DNA of 51,363 nucleotides from LSUCC0057 sp048549915. Its GTDB lineage: Bacteria > Pseudomonadota > Gammaproteobacteria > Pseudomonadales > Porticoccaceae. The notes under the pieces were generated by a model. The model saw only the letters and a list, made by a program, of their open reading frames with translations, had not been told where the DNA came from and searched no databases. Both the position numbers and the translations under genes were made by a program. The stretch is from assembly GCA_048549915.1 (NCBI GenBank), contig JBLYYE010000035.1, positions 1 to 51,363 on the forward strand, written 5' to 3'. Below, in pieces: positions 1-8,694 of this stretch (positions are counted from its first letter, which is position 1; the number at the start of each line of letters is the position of its first letter).

Positions 1-2862
1 ACAACAAACTCTAGTACCTCAGCTAAAACTGGGGATACTGTCGAACTTCGATTCACTACAAATGAACTTATCTCTTTAGATAGCTCAATCACGATTGCTA
101 ACCAATCGGTCTCGATTTCTCAGCTTAATAGTAGTGGTTCAGAAAGCTATTATCACATTGCCCGTTATATCGTCAGTGACGACTCAGTAGAGGGCAGCGT
201 AGCTTTCAGTATCGAGGCAAAAGATTATGCGGGTAACTCGGCGGAAAGTATCACGAGTACAAGTGATGAGACTCTAGTTAGTATAGATAATACTGCGCCA
301 GAGCCCGGAGTCTTGAGTTTTACTGATCTTACCGACACGGGCATTAGCTCAACTGATGGAGTTACCTCCGACAATAACTTCTCTTTGGCCATTGCCGGCC
401 AGGAAGAGGGTACTACCGTCGAGTTTCAGCGCTCATCAGATGGCACCGTATGGACGGCGACCACTGCGGAGCAGGTTGATGTAGCCGAACAAGTAGACCC
501 TTATTACTACCGTGCTTTAGTCGTTGATGCTGCCGGCAACCAGTCATTCACCAACCTGCTCAATGTCACCATCGATATCTCGGCACCGAGTACCGCTGCA
601 GCAACTCAGGCGATAGCCAGTGGTCTACCGCAAACGGCAGAGCTCATCGCGCTACCCGGCGGCGGTTACCTGAATGTCTACAGCGACGATAACCCCTGGT
701 TGCAACGCTACGATGAGGGCGGTAACCCCGTGGGTGATCTGACTCTGCTTCTCAATCACGCTTATGATGTGACTCATGTGAGTTTAGCAACCGTAGGTGA
801 CGAGTTTATCGGTATCGCCTATATACTTGAGCACGCAACCGGTAAACAAGGCTTGCTGGAACTTTACAACTATCAAACTAATACGACTATCTATCAGAAG
901 GATTGGGGTGGAACCGGTTTAAGCTATAGGTATGTTTTCTCCATGGTTCAGACTGAGAATGGCGAGGTCGCTGTATTGCGGGACTATACTCGACCCTCCT
1001 CGCAGCAATCGCTGTTGGCCCGATATAATACCGTGGGTGATTTGCTGGGGTATGTCGATCTCGGTGATGTTGCCGCCAGAGCAGTACAATTTTCTAGTGA
1101 CGGCGAGTATGCCGGGGTTTATACCTATCGTGCCTCCGGTGCCTCGGCCAATGACAGTACTTTGGTACTGTCGAGCGGCGATGTGCAGCTGACCACGGGT
1201 GGCTCAGGTACCGGCCATGCGGATCTGGTGATCATCAACGACAGGGAAGAGCTAGCGATCGCCTACACAGTGAATAACGAGATGGCAGTCAAAATATTCT
1301 CCCGTGAGGGTGTCGCGCTGACTACAGCCGTAGTCTCTAATGTCGCTTCCACACGATCTTTCTCGCCCGAGATGATCGCTTTTGGCAACGGAGCTTTTGC
1401 CCTTTCATGGACAACCGACGATGGCTTGCATCTGCAGATATTCACAGCCGATGGTGCGGCGAGCGGGGCAAGACTTGATCTGCAGGATAATAGAGACTTT
1501 ACCAATGTCGATATGGTTGTTGTCGGGGAGAGCCGCGAACTGCTAGTGGGTTGGTACAACACTGAGACAGAGCTTTATACGCTGCGACGCTTTGACCAGG
1601 CCGGCACAGAGATAGGGACCCCCATTGTTTTTGATAGGCAGGGCTTGAGTCTTGTTGCCTTGCCTGGCGGTGAGTACGCTATTGCTCAGGTACCTACAGG
1701 CGATGCGGCGGTGAGTGATTTTGTGATGCACTTCCTCGCTGATGGCAGCCAAGCCCTCAACTCGGCAGCACAACTGAGCAGAGACAGTGGCCGTTTTGAT
1801 AGCGATTTAATTACCGACACCGCGGCGCAAACCATTACTTTAGAGTTGTCTGCTGCGCTGGCGGGCAATGAAGATCTACTCGGCTCGCTGGATGGCGGCG
1901 CAAGCTGGACCAACCTCAACGACCAGCTCACTGAAAAAGTGCTCAGCTGGGATGTGACGCTGCCAGCCAGTGGCACACTGCAGTTAAAAATAGTTGATTC
2001 AGCCGGTAATGAGACGCTGCTGGTCGATGACCCGTACAGCGTCGATAGCAGTGCGCCAACGGTAACCGTCTCTGCAATAACCCTGGATGAAGATACAGGC
2101 AGTAGCTCCACCGATAGAATCACTACTGTCGCGCAACAAACTATTTCAGCCACACTATCTGCTGAGCTGAGCGCAAGCGAGATGCTTTACGGATCGGTAG
2201 ATGACGGTGAAACGTGGCGGCTGATTACAGACGCAGTGGACGTTACAGCGGTCAGCTGGTCAGTGGGCGCCACGCTAGACGGGGCTAGTTCCATACAGCT
2301 AAAGATAGTCGATGTAGCAGGCAATGAAGGCGCTGTGGCCAGCGCTGATTATCAATTAGTTGCCAGCGATGTAGATACATCTGTGGTGGTCTTCGATCTG
2401 GTCAACGGCGACAGTTCTAGCCACTCAGATCGCAGTTTTGACAGTAACGTTGAATATACCATCTATCTACTGGTCGACAGTGACCAGAGCATTTTAAATG
2501 CCAGTGGCTCCGAGTGGGGCAGCTGGAGTGATGGCGATAATCTCAGCGCCAATGACAGAGTGATTATTGTTGGCGATACAGGGGCGATCGATATTGCCGA
2601 CAACTACACTTATGCAGGCTTGGCTGATGCCGATCACCTGTTTGCCCAAACCGATCAGTTCGGTTTGAAGGTGGGCTCAAATTCTACTGCAGAGCACCTC
2701 TTGCTGGATTCAACCGGCAAGTTGACACGGCGCATGGCTTATACCTCTGTGGCCAGTGCACAGCTCTGGAGTGGCCAGGCATTTTTTGCAACACCTGCAG
2801 CGACTGCACAATATCTCTCGGCGATTCCGGACGGTTTATTAACCAGCCAAGGCCTCAGTTAA
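1..2862 (+). CDS. Large Ig-like-repeat surface/secreted protein, 3' end (5' partial)
   Basis: The frame is open from base 1, so the true start lies upstream; the TTG at 313 is only an internal codon. The visible 953 residues begin with Ig-like beta-sandwich repeats that end in the D-x-AGN type motif seen in bacterial Ig-like domains (for example DYAGNSAES near base 223, DAAGNQS near 529, DSAGNET near 1996, DVAGNEG near 2311). Between the second and third repeats (about bases 610-1770) lies a long insert with recurring short beta-rich units such as LIALPGGGY and SLVALPGGEY, which resembles a beta-propeller. The last 170 residues are Asp/Ser-rich without a sortase signal, an obvious autotransporter barrel or GGxGxD RTX repeats. 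Such proteins are usually large adhesins or extracellular matrix proteins; export by type I secretion is possible but not shown. Function is inferred from architecture only. Confidence 0.75.
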   Translation, partial: TTNSSTSAKTGDTVELRFTTNELISLDSSITIANQSVSISQLNSSGSESYYHIARYIVSDDSVEGSVAFSIEAKDYAGNSAESITSTSDETLVSIDNTAPEPGVLSFTDLTDTGISSTDGVTSDNNFSLAIAGQEEGTTVEFQRSSDGTVWTATTAEQVDVAEQVDPYYYRALVVDAAGNQSFTNLLNVTIDISAPSTAAATQAIASGLPQTAELIALPGGGYLNVYSDDNPWLQRYDEGGNPVGDLTLLLNHAYDVTHVSLATVGDEFIGIAYILEHATGKQGLLELYNYQTNTTIYQKDWGGTGLSYRYVFSMVQTENGEVAVLRDYTRPSSQQSLLARYNTVGDLLGYVDLGDVAARAVQFSSDGEYAGVYTYRASGASANDSTLVLSSGDVQLTTGGSGTGHADLVIINDREELAIAYTVNNEMAVKIFSREGVALTTAVVSNVASTRSFSPEMIAFGNGAFALSWTTDDGLHLQIFTADGAASGARLDLQDNRDFTNVDMVVVGESRELLVGWYNTETELYTLRRFDQAGTEIGTPIVFDRQGLSLVALPGGEYAIAQVPTGDAAVSDFVMHFLADGSQALNSAAQLSRDSGRFDSDLITDTAAQTITLELSAALAGNEDLLGSLDGGASWTNLNDQLTEKVLSWDVTLPASGTLQLKIVDSAGNETLLVDDPYSVDSSAPTVTVSAITLDEDTGSSSTDRITTVAQQTISATLSAELSASEMLYGSVDDGETWRLITDAVDVTAVSWSVGATLDGASSIQLKIVDVAGNEGAVASADYQLVASDVDTSVVVFDLVNGDSSSHSDRSFDSNVEYTIYLLVDSDQSILNASGSEWGSWSDGDNLSANDRVIIVGDTGAIDIADNYTYAGLADADHLFAQTDQFGLKVGSNSTAEHLLLDSTGKLTRRMAYTSVASAQLWSGQAFFATPAATAQYLSAIPDGLLTSQGLS

Positions 2863-2923
2863 TACTCATTGCGACCGACTGGCCACAAACCCCATTTTTT
2901 TGCGCTTGGCAACGCCGGCTGGG

Positions 2924-2952
2924 TTGGTTAGATTACACCTGCAAAATAATAA
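2924..2952 (+). promoter_or_regulatory. Possible sigma70-type promoter of the quinohaemoprotein gene
   Basis: TTGGTT (2924-2929) and TAATAA (2947-2952) are separated by 17 bases, 52 bases before the ATG at 3005. Both hexamers match the consensus only partly, so this is a weak prediction. The region around it is AT-rich and lies between two same-strand genes 142 bases apart. Confidence 0.25.
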
Positions 2953-3004
2953 TTAAATCAATTATCAACGGCTGTTTCACAGACCCATTGAGAGAGGTAA
3001 CCCG

Positions 3005-5149
3005 ATGCGACATAGACAATCATTTAAGGTGTTGGCGTTGACGCTAGCAATACCCGCAGTTATGGCCTTGTCGGGTTGTGCTGAAAAACCTGCCGAACAA
3101 AGCGGTGTCACCCACGAGAGGCTGGTTAATTCTGCAGCTGAACCCCAAAACTGGCTTGGTTACGGTGGCGACTACGGCGAGCAGCACTTCAGCACCCTCA
3201 ACCAAATCAATGCAGACAATGTCGACCAGTTAGGCTTGGCATGGAGCTTTAAGTACGATTTAGATCGTGTCGTCCAAGGGGTGCCTGTAGTTGCCGATGG
3301 CGTAATGTATACCACCAGTGCCTTCAGTATTGTCCATGCTTTGGATGCGGTGACCGGCGAATTACTCTGGAAATATAACCCAGAAGTGTTTAAATCGGTG
3401 GCGGGTTCGGGCTGTTGTGATGCGGCTAACCGCGGTGTCGCACTGCTAAACGATAAAGTCTTTGTCGGCGTTTATGATGGCCGCCTTGAGGCACTGGATG
3501 CCGCGACCGGTGAAGTAGCATGGTCTGTCGACACAGTCATCGACTCTGAACGCAACTACACCATCACCGGCGCACCGCGTGTCGTCAAAGATAAAGTGAT
3601 CATTGGTAACGGTGGTGGCGAATACGGCGTTCGTGGCTATATTACCGCCTACGATGCAGAGACGGGTGAGATGGCTTGGCGGTTCTACACTGTCCCGGGC
3701 GACCCCTCGCTGCCGCCAGAAGATGCCGCCATGGCAATGGCACAAAACACTTGGTTTGGCGATAGCTATTGGGAGCAGGGCGGCGGCGGTACCGTTTGGG
3801 ATTCGATGGCCTATGACCCCGAGCTGGATCTGTTTTATATCGGTGTAGGTAACGGTTCACTCTGGAACTACAAAGAGCGCAGTGAGGCTAAAGGGGACAA
3901 CCTGTTCCTCTCCTCTATTGTCGCCTTGCGGCCTGACACCGGAGAGTACGTCTGGCACTACCAGACTACCCCGGGTGATGCCTGGGACTACACCGCTACA
4001 CAAACTATTACGGTTGCCACACTGCCTGTCGACGGTGAGCCGCGCCGAGTGGTTATGCAAGCCCCTAAAAATGGTTTTTTCTATGTTATAGATGCCGCCA
4101 CGGGTGAACTTATTTCGGCAGAAAAGTTTGGCTATGTGACCTGGGCGAAAGGGATCGATCCTGAGACAGGTCGACCGATAGTCGATAACGATGCCGCCAA
4201 CTACTGGGAATCGGGTGAGGGTAAGGTAGTGTTCCCAGGCTCACAGGGTGCGCACAACTGGAATCCGATGAGCTACTCGCCGATCACTGGTTTAGTTTAT
4301 ATTCCACAGCAAGTAACGCTTGAGCATTTTGTCCCTCTGGGTGCGGATGAAATTGTCACGCCTGAAAAGAACCAGATCAATATTGGTATGGTTGTTCCGG
4401 TTGTCCCCGAGACGCCTGAAGAGATCGCCCAGCTGCATCAAATTTATCGCGGTAAGTTGCAAGCCTGGGACCCTATCAAGCAAGAAGAGGTCTGGTCACA
4501 CCCACACGACCATATCGCCAACGGCGGTACTCTGGCGACTGCGGGTAACTTGGTTTTCCAAGGGACTGCCGATGGCCGCTTTGTAGCCTATGCGGCGGAT
4601 AGCGGCGAGAAGCTTTGGGAAGTCCCAGTCTCTAGCGGTGTTGGCGCAGGGCCGATGACCTATGAGGTTGACGGTGAGCAGTATGTTGCTATCAATGTTG
4701 GTTTTGGGGGATCGTTTGGTATCACTTTTGGTGCTCTGTCGCAGTTGACCAAAGTTCTGCCCGATTCGCGCCTGTATGTCTTCAAGCTTAGCGGAGACGA
4801 GCCACTGCCAGAATTTAAACGCCGTACGATTGAGATGCCCCCACTGGTTGAGCAGCCTGGAGATGCCGAATCTATTGCTCGTGGCAAAGAACTCTATGGC
4901 TTGAACTGTGCCGCCTGTCACGGTCTCAGCGCTATCAGTGGCGGCTTGCTGCCAGATCTGCGCATGCTCACCGACGAAAAACACCAAATGTTTATTGGTA
5001 CGTTGATGGGTGCACTGCAAGAAAACGGTATGCCGAGCTTCGCTGAGCGTTTGAATATGGAAGAGATGACCGATATCCAGCACTACTTGATCGAGCGTTC
5101 TCATGACCTGCGCGATCAGCTTACAGAAGCAGGGTTCGACGCGGAGTAG
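3005..5149 (+). CDS. PQQ-dependent quinohaemoprotein alcohol dehydrogenase, lipoprotein
   Basis: This 714-residue protein has the layout of type II quinohaemoprotein alcohol dehydrogenases: an eight-bladed PQQ propeller followed by a C-terminal cytochrome c domain. Visible signs are WLGYGGDYGEQHFS at the start of the propeller, the adjacent cysteine pair C137-C138 (SGCCDAANRG) that in this family forms a vicinal disulfide near PQQ, repeated WK/GE-type blade motifs, and the haem site CAACH at residues 635-639. The N-terminus has a lipobox (ALSGC, Cys25), so it is predicted to be membrane-anchored in the periplasm rather than soluble as is common. The ATG at 3005 follows GAGAGG. It would oxidise an alcohol or aldehyde and pass electrons through its haem to the respiratory chain. 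No PQQ biosynthesis genes are in view. A Crp-type regulator starts 5 bases downstream. The substrate cannot be told from sequence. Confidence 0.92.
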   Translation: MRHRQSFKVLALTLAIPAVMALSGCAEKPAEQSGVTHERLVNSAAEPQNWLGYGGDYGEQHFSTLNQINADNVDQLGLAWSFKYDLDRVVQGVPVVADGVMYTTSAFSIVHALDAVTGELLWKYNPEVFKSVAGSGCCDAANRGVALLNDKVFVGVYDGRLEALDAATGEVAWSVDTVIDSERNYTITGAPRVVKDKVIIGNGGGEYGVRGYITAYDAETGEMAWRFYTVPGDPSLPPEDAAMAMAQNTWFGDSYWEQGGGGTVWDSMAYDPELDLFYIGVGNGSLWNYKERSEAKGDNLFLSSIVALRPDTGEYVWHYQTTPGDAWDYTATQTITVATLPVDGEPRRVVMQAPKNGFFYVIDAATGELISAEKFGYVTWAKGIDPETGRPIVDNDAANYWESGEGKVVFPGSQGAHNWNPMSYSPITGLVYIPQQVTLEHFVPLGADEIVTPEKNQINIGMVVPVVPETPEEIAQLHQIYRGKLQAWDPIKQEEVWSHPHDHIANGGTLATAGNLVFQGTADGRFVAYAADSGEKLWEVPVSSGVGAGPMTYEVDGEQYVAINVGFGGSFGITFGALSQLTKVLPDSRLYVFKLSGDEPLPEFKRRTIEMPPLVEQPGDAESIARGKELYGLNCAACHGLSAISGGLLPDLRMLTDEKHQMFIGTLMGALQENGMPSFAERLNMEEMTDIQHYLIERSHDLRDQLTEAGFDAE

Positions 5150-5154
5150 AGCAC

Positions 5155-5874
5155 TTGCAACCGATACTGCACTTGCATGATTTTCTCACGGATTTGCCTG
5201 TCGCAATCCGTGAGGAGATTTACGCAGCGATGCAGGTACGCCACGTTGCAACTGAGGAATTTGTCTACCAGCAAGGCCACAATCCTGACTTCATGGCTCA
5301 GGTAATCGATGGTGAGGTAAAACTCTGTATTTATTCTACAGAGGGGCGTGAGATCATCACTGCTAGCTTTCGCAGTGGCGACTGCTTCGGTGAATTAGGG
5401 TTAATTGACGGATTGCCGCGGATGACCAGCGCTGTCGCGGTAGTGCCTACCAAACTGCGTATTCTACGTGCCAGTGCATTTGAACACTTCTACCAAAAGT
5501 ACCCAGAGTTAAGCCGCGCCATCAACTTGTTCATGAGCCGCCATGTGCGCCTGCTCTATGAGTTTTCGGAAGAGGCGAAAAGCCTCAACTTGCGTCAAAA
5601 ATTAGGCCGTATGCTGTGCCGATTAGCGCACAGCCACGGCAGCCCAACCGATGAGGGCGGCATTATGTTGGCCACTTCTCACGAGGAGCTCTCTAAGTTG
5701 CTCGGGGCTTCTCGGCAGAGTGTTAGCAAAGAGCTAAAAACGTTTGAGCGTGAAGGTGTCATTGCGATTCGCTATAACAAGCTTCTCATTCACCAGCTGG
5801 CGCCGCTTGAGGAGGAGTTTTCAGCTCTAGTGTCCAGCGGTGCGTTTGCTGCTATCTATCAAGACCCGAGTTAG
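5155..5874 (+). CDS. Crp/Fnr-family transcriptional regulator
   Basis: A 239-residue protein with an N-terminal cyclic-nucleotide-binding-like jelly roll (about residues 15-130, including GDCFGELGLIDG followed by RMTSA, close to the cAMP phosphate-binding signature) and a C-terminal winged helix-turn-helix (about residues 165-225, EELSKLLGASRQSVSKELK). No N-terminal cysteine cluster of the Fnr type is present, so direct oxygen sensing by a 4Fe-4S centre is unlikely. The start is a TTG five bases after the stop of the quinohaemoprotein gene; the nearest ATG is out of frame. The close spacing suggests co-transcription and that it may control the dehydrogenase, which is an inference. It ends 4 bases from the convergent FAD dehydrogenase gene with no clear terminator between. 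Confidence 0.88.
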   Translation: MQPILHLHDFLTDLPVAIREEIYAAMQVRHVATEEFVYQQGHNPDFMAQVIDGEVKLCIYSTEGREIITASFRSGDCFGELGLIDGLPRMTSAVAVVPTKLRILRASAFEHFYQKYPELSRAINLFMSRHVRLLYEFSEEAKSLNLRQKLGRMLCRLAHSHGSPTDEGGIMLATSHEELSKLLGASRQSVSKELKTFEREGVIAIRYNKLLIHQLAPLEEEFSALVSSGAFAAIYQDPS

Positions 5875-5878
5875 CTCC

Positions 5879-7246
5879 TCACAAAAATATTTTGTCAGGG
5901 TTAAGCAGGTTGAGCGGGTCGAGAGCAGCCTTTATGGTTTTCATCAACGCAATCTCTGTGGCGCTGCGCGAGTGGTGTAAATACGCGCGCTTATCTAAAC
6001 CAATACCGTGCTCTGCAGAGATGGCGCCATTGAACGGTGCCAGCTCGCTATAGATCACCTCTTCAACAGCTGCTTTATCACTGGTAGGCCCAAAGGCGAT
6101 GTGTATATTGCTGTCCCCTAGGTGCCCGAAGACTACACTGCGGCCACCGGGTTGAATTTCTTTTAAGCGCGCAGTGACCGCGCGGGTGTAGGCATCCATA
6201 TCGCGTATTGGCAGGCTGACATCAAAGGCCACTATCGGGTGTAGTGCTGTCATTAGGCCTTCAATATCATCGCGCATCTCCCAGAATTGTGCAGCGTGCT
6301 GGCTGCTCTGGGCAATTATTACATCGCTAGCCAGCTCGTTTTCGAGCAACTCACCAAGCACTCGTTCAAATTGTTCTGCCTCCCGTTCTTGATCTACGCC
6401 GCTGGACTCAATCAATATAGAGTAGGGGTGGTGCTCATCAAAAAGTTTTTGGTGGCGGCCGGTCTCTTCGGTAAGTAAATCAGTTAAGCTGCTCCACATT
6501 ACCTCGAAAGAACTCAACTTGCCCTCAAAGGTGCTACCTAGGTGACGCAGTATTTGTCCGACATGGGCAAAGTCGTCTACCGCGACTACAGCCGTTTGCA
6601 CAGCATCACAGGCCGGGCGCAGCCGCAATACAGCGCGGGTGATAATACCCAATGTCCCCTCGGAGCCAATAAACAGCTGTTTGAGATCGTAGCCGGTGTT
6701 GTTTTTCAGCATTTCGTTGAGGCTAGTGACCACTGTGCCGTCGGCAAGCACGGCCTCTAGCCCGAGTACTTGTTCGCGGGCCATACCGTAGCGGACTACC
6801 GAATTGCCTCCAGCATTGGTCGCCAGTGCTCCACCTATTTGTGCTGTGCCGCGCGCTCCCCAATCCATCGCCAACTGCCATCCTTTCTCTTTGACAGCAT
6901 TTTGAGCAGTTTCAAGCACCACGCCCGCCTGCACAGTCATAGTGCCGGCCACCTCATCAATAGATTCGATGATGCGCATTCTTTCCAGTGAAATGGCTAA
7001 ATGCTCTGAGCTACAGGTGGTGCCATTGACTAAACCCGTTAGCCCGCCCATCGCGACGACAGGCTGCTGGTTTGCATGGCAGAGTTTCATGACTGCCGAC
7101 AGCTCTTCGGTTGAGGCGGGTCTAACAATAGCGATTGCCGGACAGCTACCTTGTCCCATACTTTGATTGGGCCGAGATGTGACTGCCTCGCCCTGCAGGA
7201 GACCGTTGTTGCCGACAATTTTTTCAATCTGTGCAATTAAGCTCAT
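5879..7246 (-). CDS. FAD-linked D-2-hydroxyacid dehydrogenase (GlcD/D-lactate dehydrogenase type)
   Basis: This 455-residue flavoprotein has an N-terminal PCMH-type FAD-binding domain (about residues 30-210, with GGLTGLVNGT, GGALATNAGGN and GSEGTLGI) and a C-terminal FAD-oxidase domain with the metal and substrate motifs GHLGDSNIHI and SAEHGIG. That set is typical of the D-lactate, glycolate and D-2-hydroxyglutarate dehydrogenases. It lacks the long C-terminal FeS extension of fused types. The ATG at 7246 follows AGGAGC. It is the last gene of a minus-strand set with the GntP permease (15-base gap) and the L-lactate-type dehydrogenase. Context suggests oxidation of the D-enantiomer of the imported acid to the 2-oxoacid. 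Which acid is used is not determined. Confidence 0.88.
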   Translation of the reverse strand: MSLIAQIEKIVGNNGLLQGEAVTSRPNQSMGQGSCPAIAIVRPASTEELSAVMKLCHANQQPVVAMGGLTGLVNGTTCSSEHLAISLERMRIIESIDEVAGTMTVQAGVVLETAQNAVKEKGWQLAMDWGARGTAQIGGALATNAGGNSVVRYGMAREQVLGLEAVLADGTVVTSLNEMLKNNTGYDLKQLFIGSEGTLGIITRAVLRLRPACDAVQTAVVAVDDFAHVGQILRHLGSTFEGKLSSFEVMWSSLTDLLTEETGRHQKLFDEHHPYSILIESSGVDQEREAEQFERVLGELLENELASDVIIAQSSQHAAQFWEMRDDIEGLMTALHPIVAFDVSLPIRDMDAYTRAVTARLKEIQPGGRSVVFGHLGDSNIHIAFGPTSDKAAVEEVIYSELAPFNGAISAEHGIGLDKRAYLHHSRSATEIALMKTIKAALDPLNLLNPDKIFL

Positions 7247-7261
7247 TATTTGCTCCTGGTA

Positions 7262-8641
7262 TTAAACAGTGGCGGCAATGGCTAAACAGACCAGTGTCGC
7301 CACTACCGGAATCGCCACGGTGACAACGGCGACATCTTTATAGGCTTGGCGATGGCTCAACCCGGTTATGGTTAACATAGCAACGACCGCGCCGCAGTGT
7401 GGAAGAGAGTCAAAACCACCCGATGCAATAGTGGCTATGCGGTGCAGGGTCTCTACCGGTATCCCCAGTGCAAGATAACTGTCGGCCATGCTGCTCATAA
7501 AGATCTGTAGCCCACCAGAAGCGGAGCCAGTAATTGCCGATAGAGTGCTGACCGAGAGGAACATAGAGATCAGCGGCGGCATATCCATATTCAGCAGTCC
7601 CTGCGAGAAAGCGCTAAAACCGGCTGTCTGTACTACAACACCGCCAAAACCGATGACAGCTGCGGTATTGATTAACGGCATGATACTGTCGCGGGTGCCA
7701 TCACCAATGGTTTGCATCGGTTTGTCGCGCACACTGGGGAACAACAGCAGCGCCAGCGCAGTGCCCGCCATCAATGCCAGCGAGGGCCAAAGTAGTGGTT
7801 GGCTGTTGGCAAAATTGAGCAGTTGGCCGAGCGGAGTCTCGGCTTCAGCGGCCCCCGAGAGCAGCCGCGGCAACATGATTAAACCGATCACAGCCACCAA
7901 TGGCAGCATGGCTAATAGCCAGGATGGGGTGTGCAGCTCGCCATTGTTGGCGACAATTTTTGCATCCATGGTCCCCGCTATAAACCCTTCACCTGCAGCC
8001 GCAGCAGCAACCCGTTGACGCTCTAGATACCAGAGGCCGGCAAAAAGCATAATGGCACCGGCCAGAAGCCCATAGCCCGCGCCGGCAAACAACGTAGTGC
8101 CCAAGTTAACTGATGAAATAACGTTGTGAATAGACGGCGTGCCGGGTAGGGCGGTCAGAGTAAAAGTCCCTGCGCCTAATGCCAGAGCGCCGCAGAACAA
8201 CCGCTTGGGAATATCAGCTTGCTGGATAAGTTTGATACCGAGTGGATAGACAGCAAATATCACCACAAAAACGACGATGCCGCCGTAGGTGAGAAGGCCG
8301 GTAGCGAGCACAGTAATAGTCAATGCATGGCGCGCCCCCAGTTTGTCGCTGAGCGCCTGGGCAATACTGGTGGCTGCTTGGCTGTCGCCCATCGTGCGAC
8401 CAAACATAGCGCCTGAGGCAAAGAGTAAAAAGAAGTTGCCGGCAAAGGTAAACGCACCCAACTTGCCAAACGCGAAGTATTCATTGAGACCTGCGGCGAG
8501 TGGCAGGCCGTTAGTAACAATCACGATCAGCGAGCTAAACAGCGCCGCGAAGATGATATCTACGCCGCGCATGGCTAAACCAATGAGTGCGACTAAAGAG
8601 AGCAGTAAGCCCAGGTAACCAATGATATCTGCTGCTGACAT
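7262..8641 (-). CDS. GntP-family permease (2-hydroxyacid/gluconate-type transporter)
   Basis: A 459-residue, very hydrophobic protein with roughly 12 predicted membrane spans. It resembles the GntP/Gnt-H+ symporter family, with conserved stretches such as FAGNFFLLFASGAMFGRTMGDS, TLTALPGTPSIHN (family members carry a similar ALPG-P motif) and the C-terminal HCGAVVAMLTITGLSH. GntP members import gluconate, D-glycerate, D-serine and related hydroxyacids with protons. The ATG at 8641 has AAGGG upstream. It sits between an L-2-hydroxyacid and a D-2-hydroxyacid dehydrogenase gene, so lactate, glycolate or a similar 2-hydroxyacid is the most likely substrate; this comes from context, not from residues. 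Confidence 0.88.
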   Translation of the reverse strand: MSAADIIGYLGLLLSLVALIGLAMRGVDIIFAALFSSLIVIVTNGLPLAAGLNEYFAFGKLGAFTFAGNFFLLFASGAMFGRTMGDSQAATSIAQALSDKLGARHALTITVLATGLLTYGGIVVFVVIFAVYPLGIKLIQQADIPKRLFCGALALGAGTFTLTALPGTPSIHNVISSVNLGTTLFAGAGYGLLAGAIMLFAGLWYLERQRVAAAAAGEGFIAGTMDAKIVANNGELHTPSWLLAMLPLVAVIGLIMLPRLLSGAAEAETPLGQLLNFANSQPLLWPSLALMAGTALALLLFPSVRDKPMQTIGDGTRDSIMPLINTAAVIGFGGVVVQTAGFSAFSQGLLNMDMPPLISMFLSVSTLSAITGSASGGLQIFMSSMADSYLALGIPVETLHRIATIASGGFDSLPHCGAVVAMLTITGLSHRQAYKDVAVVTVAIPVVATLVCLAIAATV

Positions 8642-8694
8642 GTTTTAACCCTTTCGGTGATTTTTCTCGTTGTAATATTATCTGTATTTGGGAT

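Noticed and set aside
4496..5104. Minus-strand 202-codon open frame inside the quinohaemoprotein gene
   Set aside because: Antisense shadow of a gene with clear catalytic and haem motifs.
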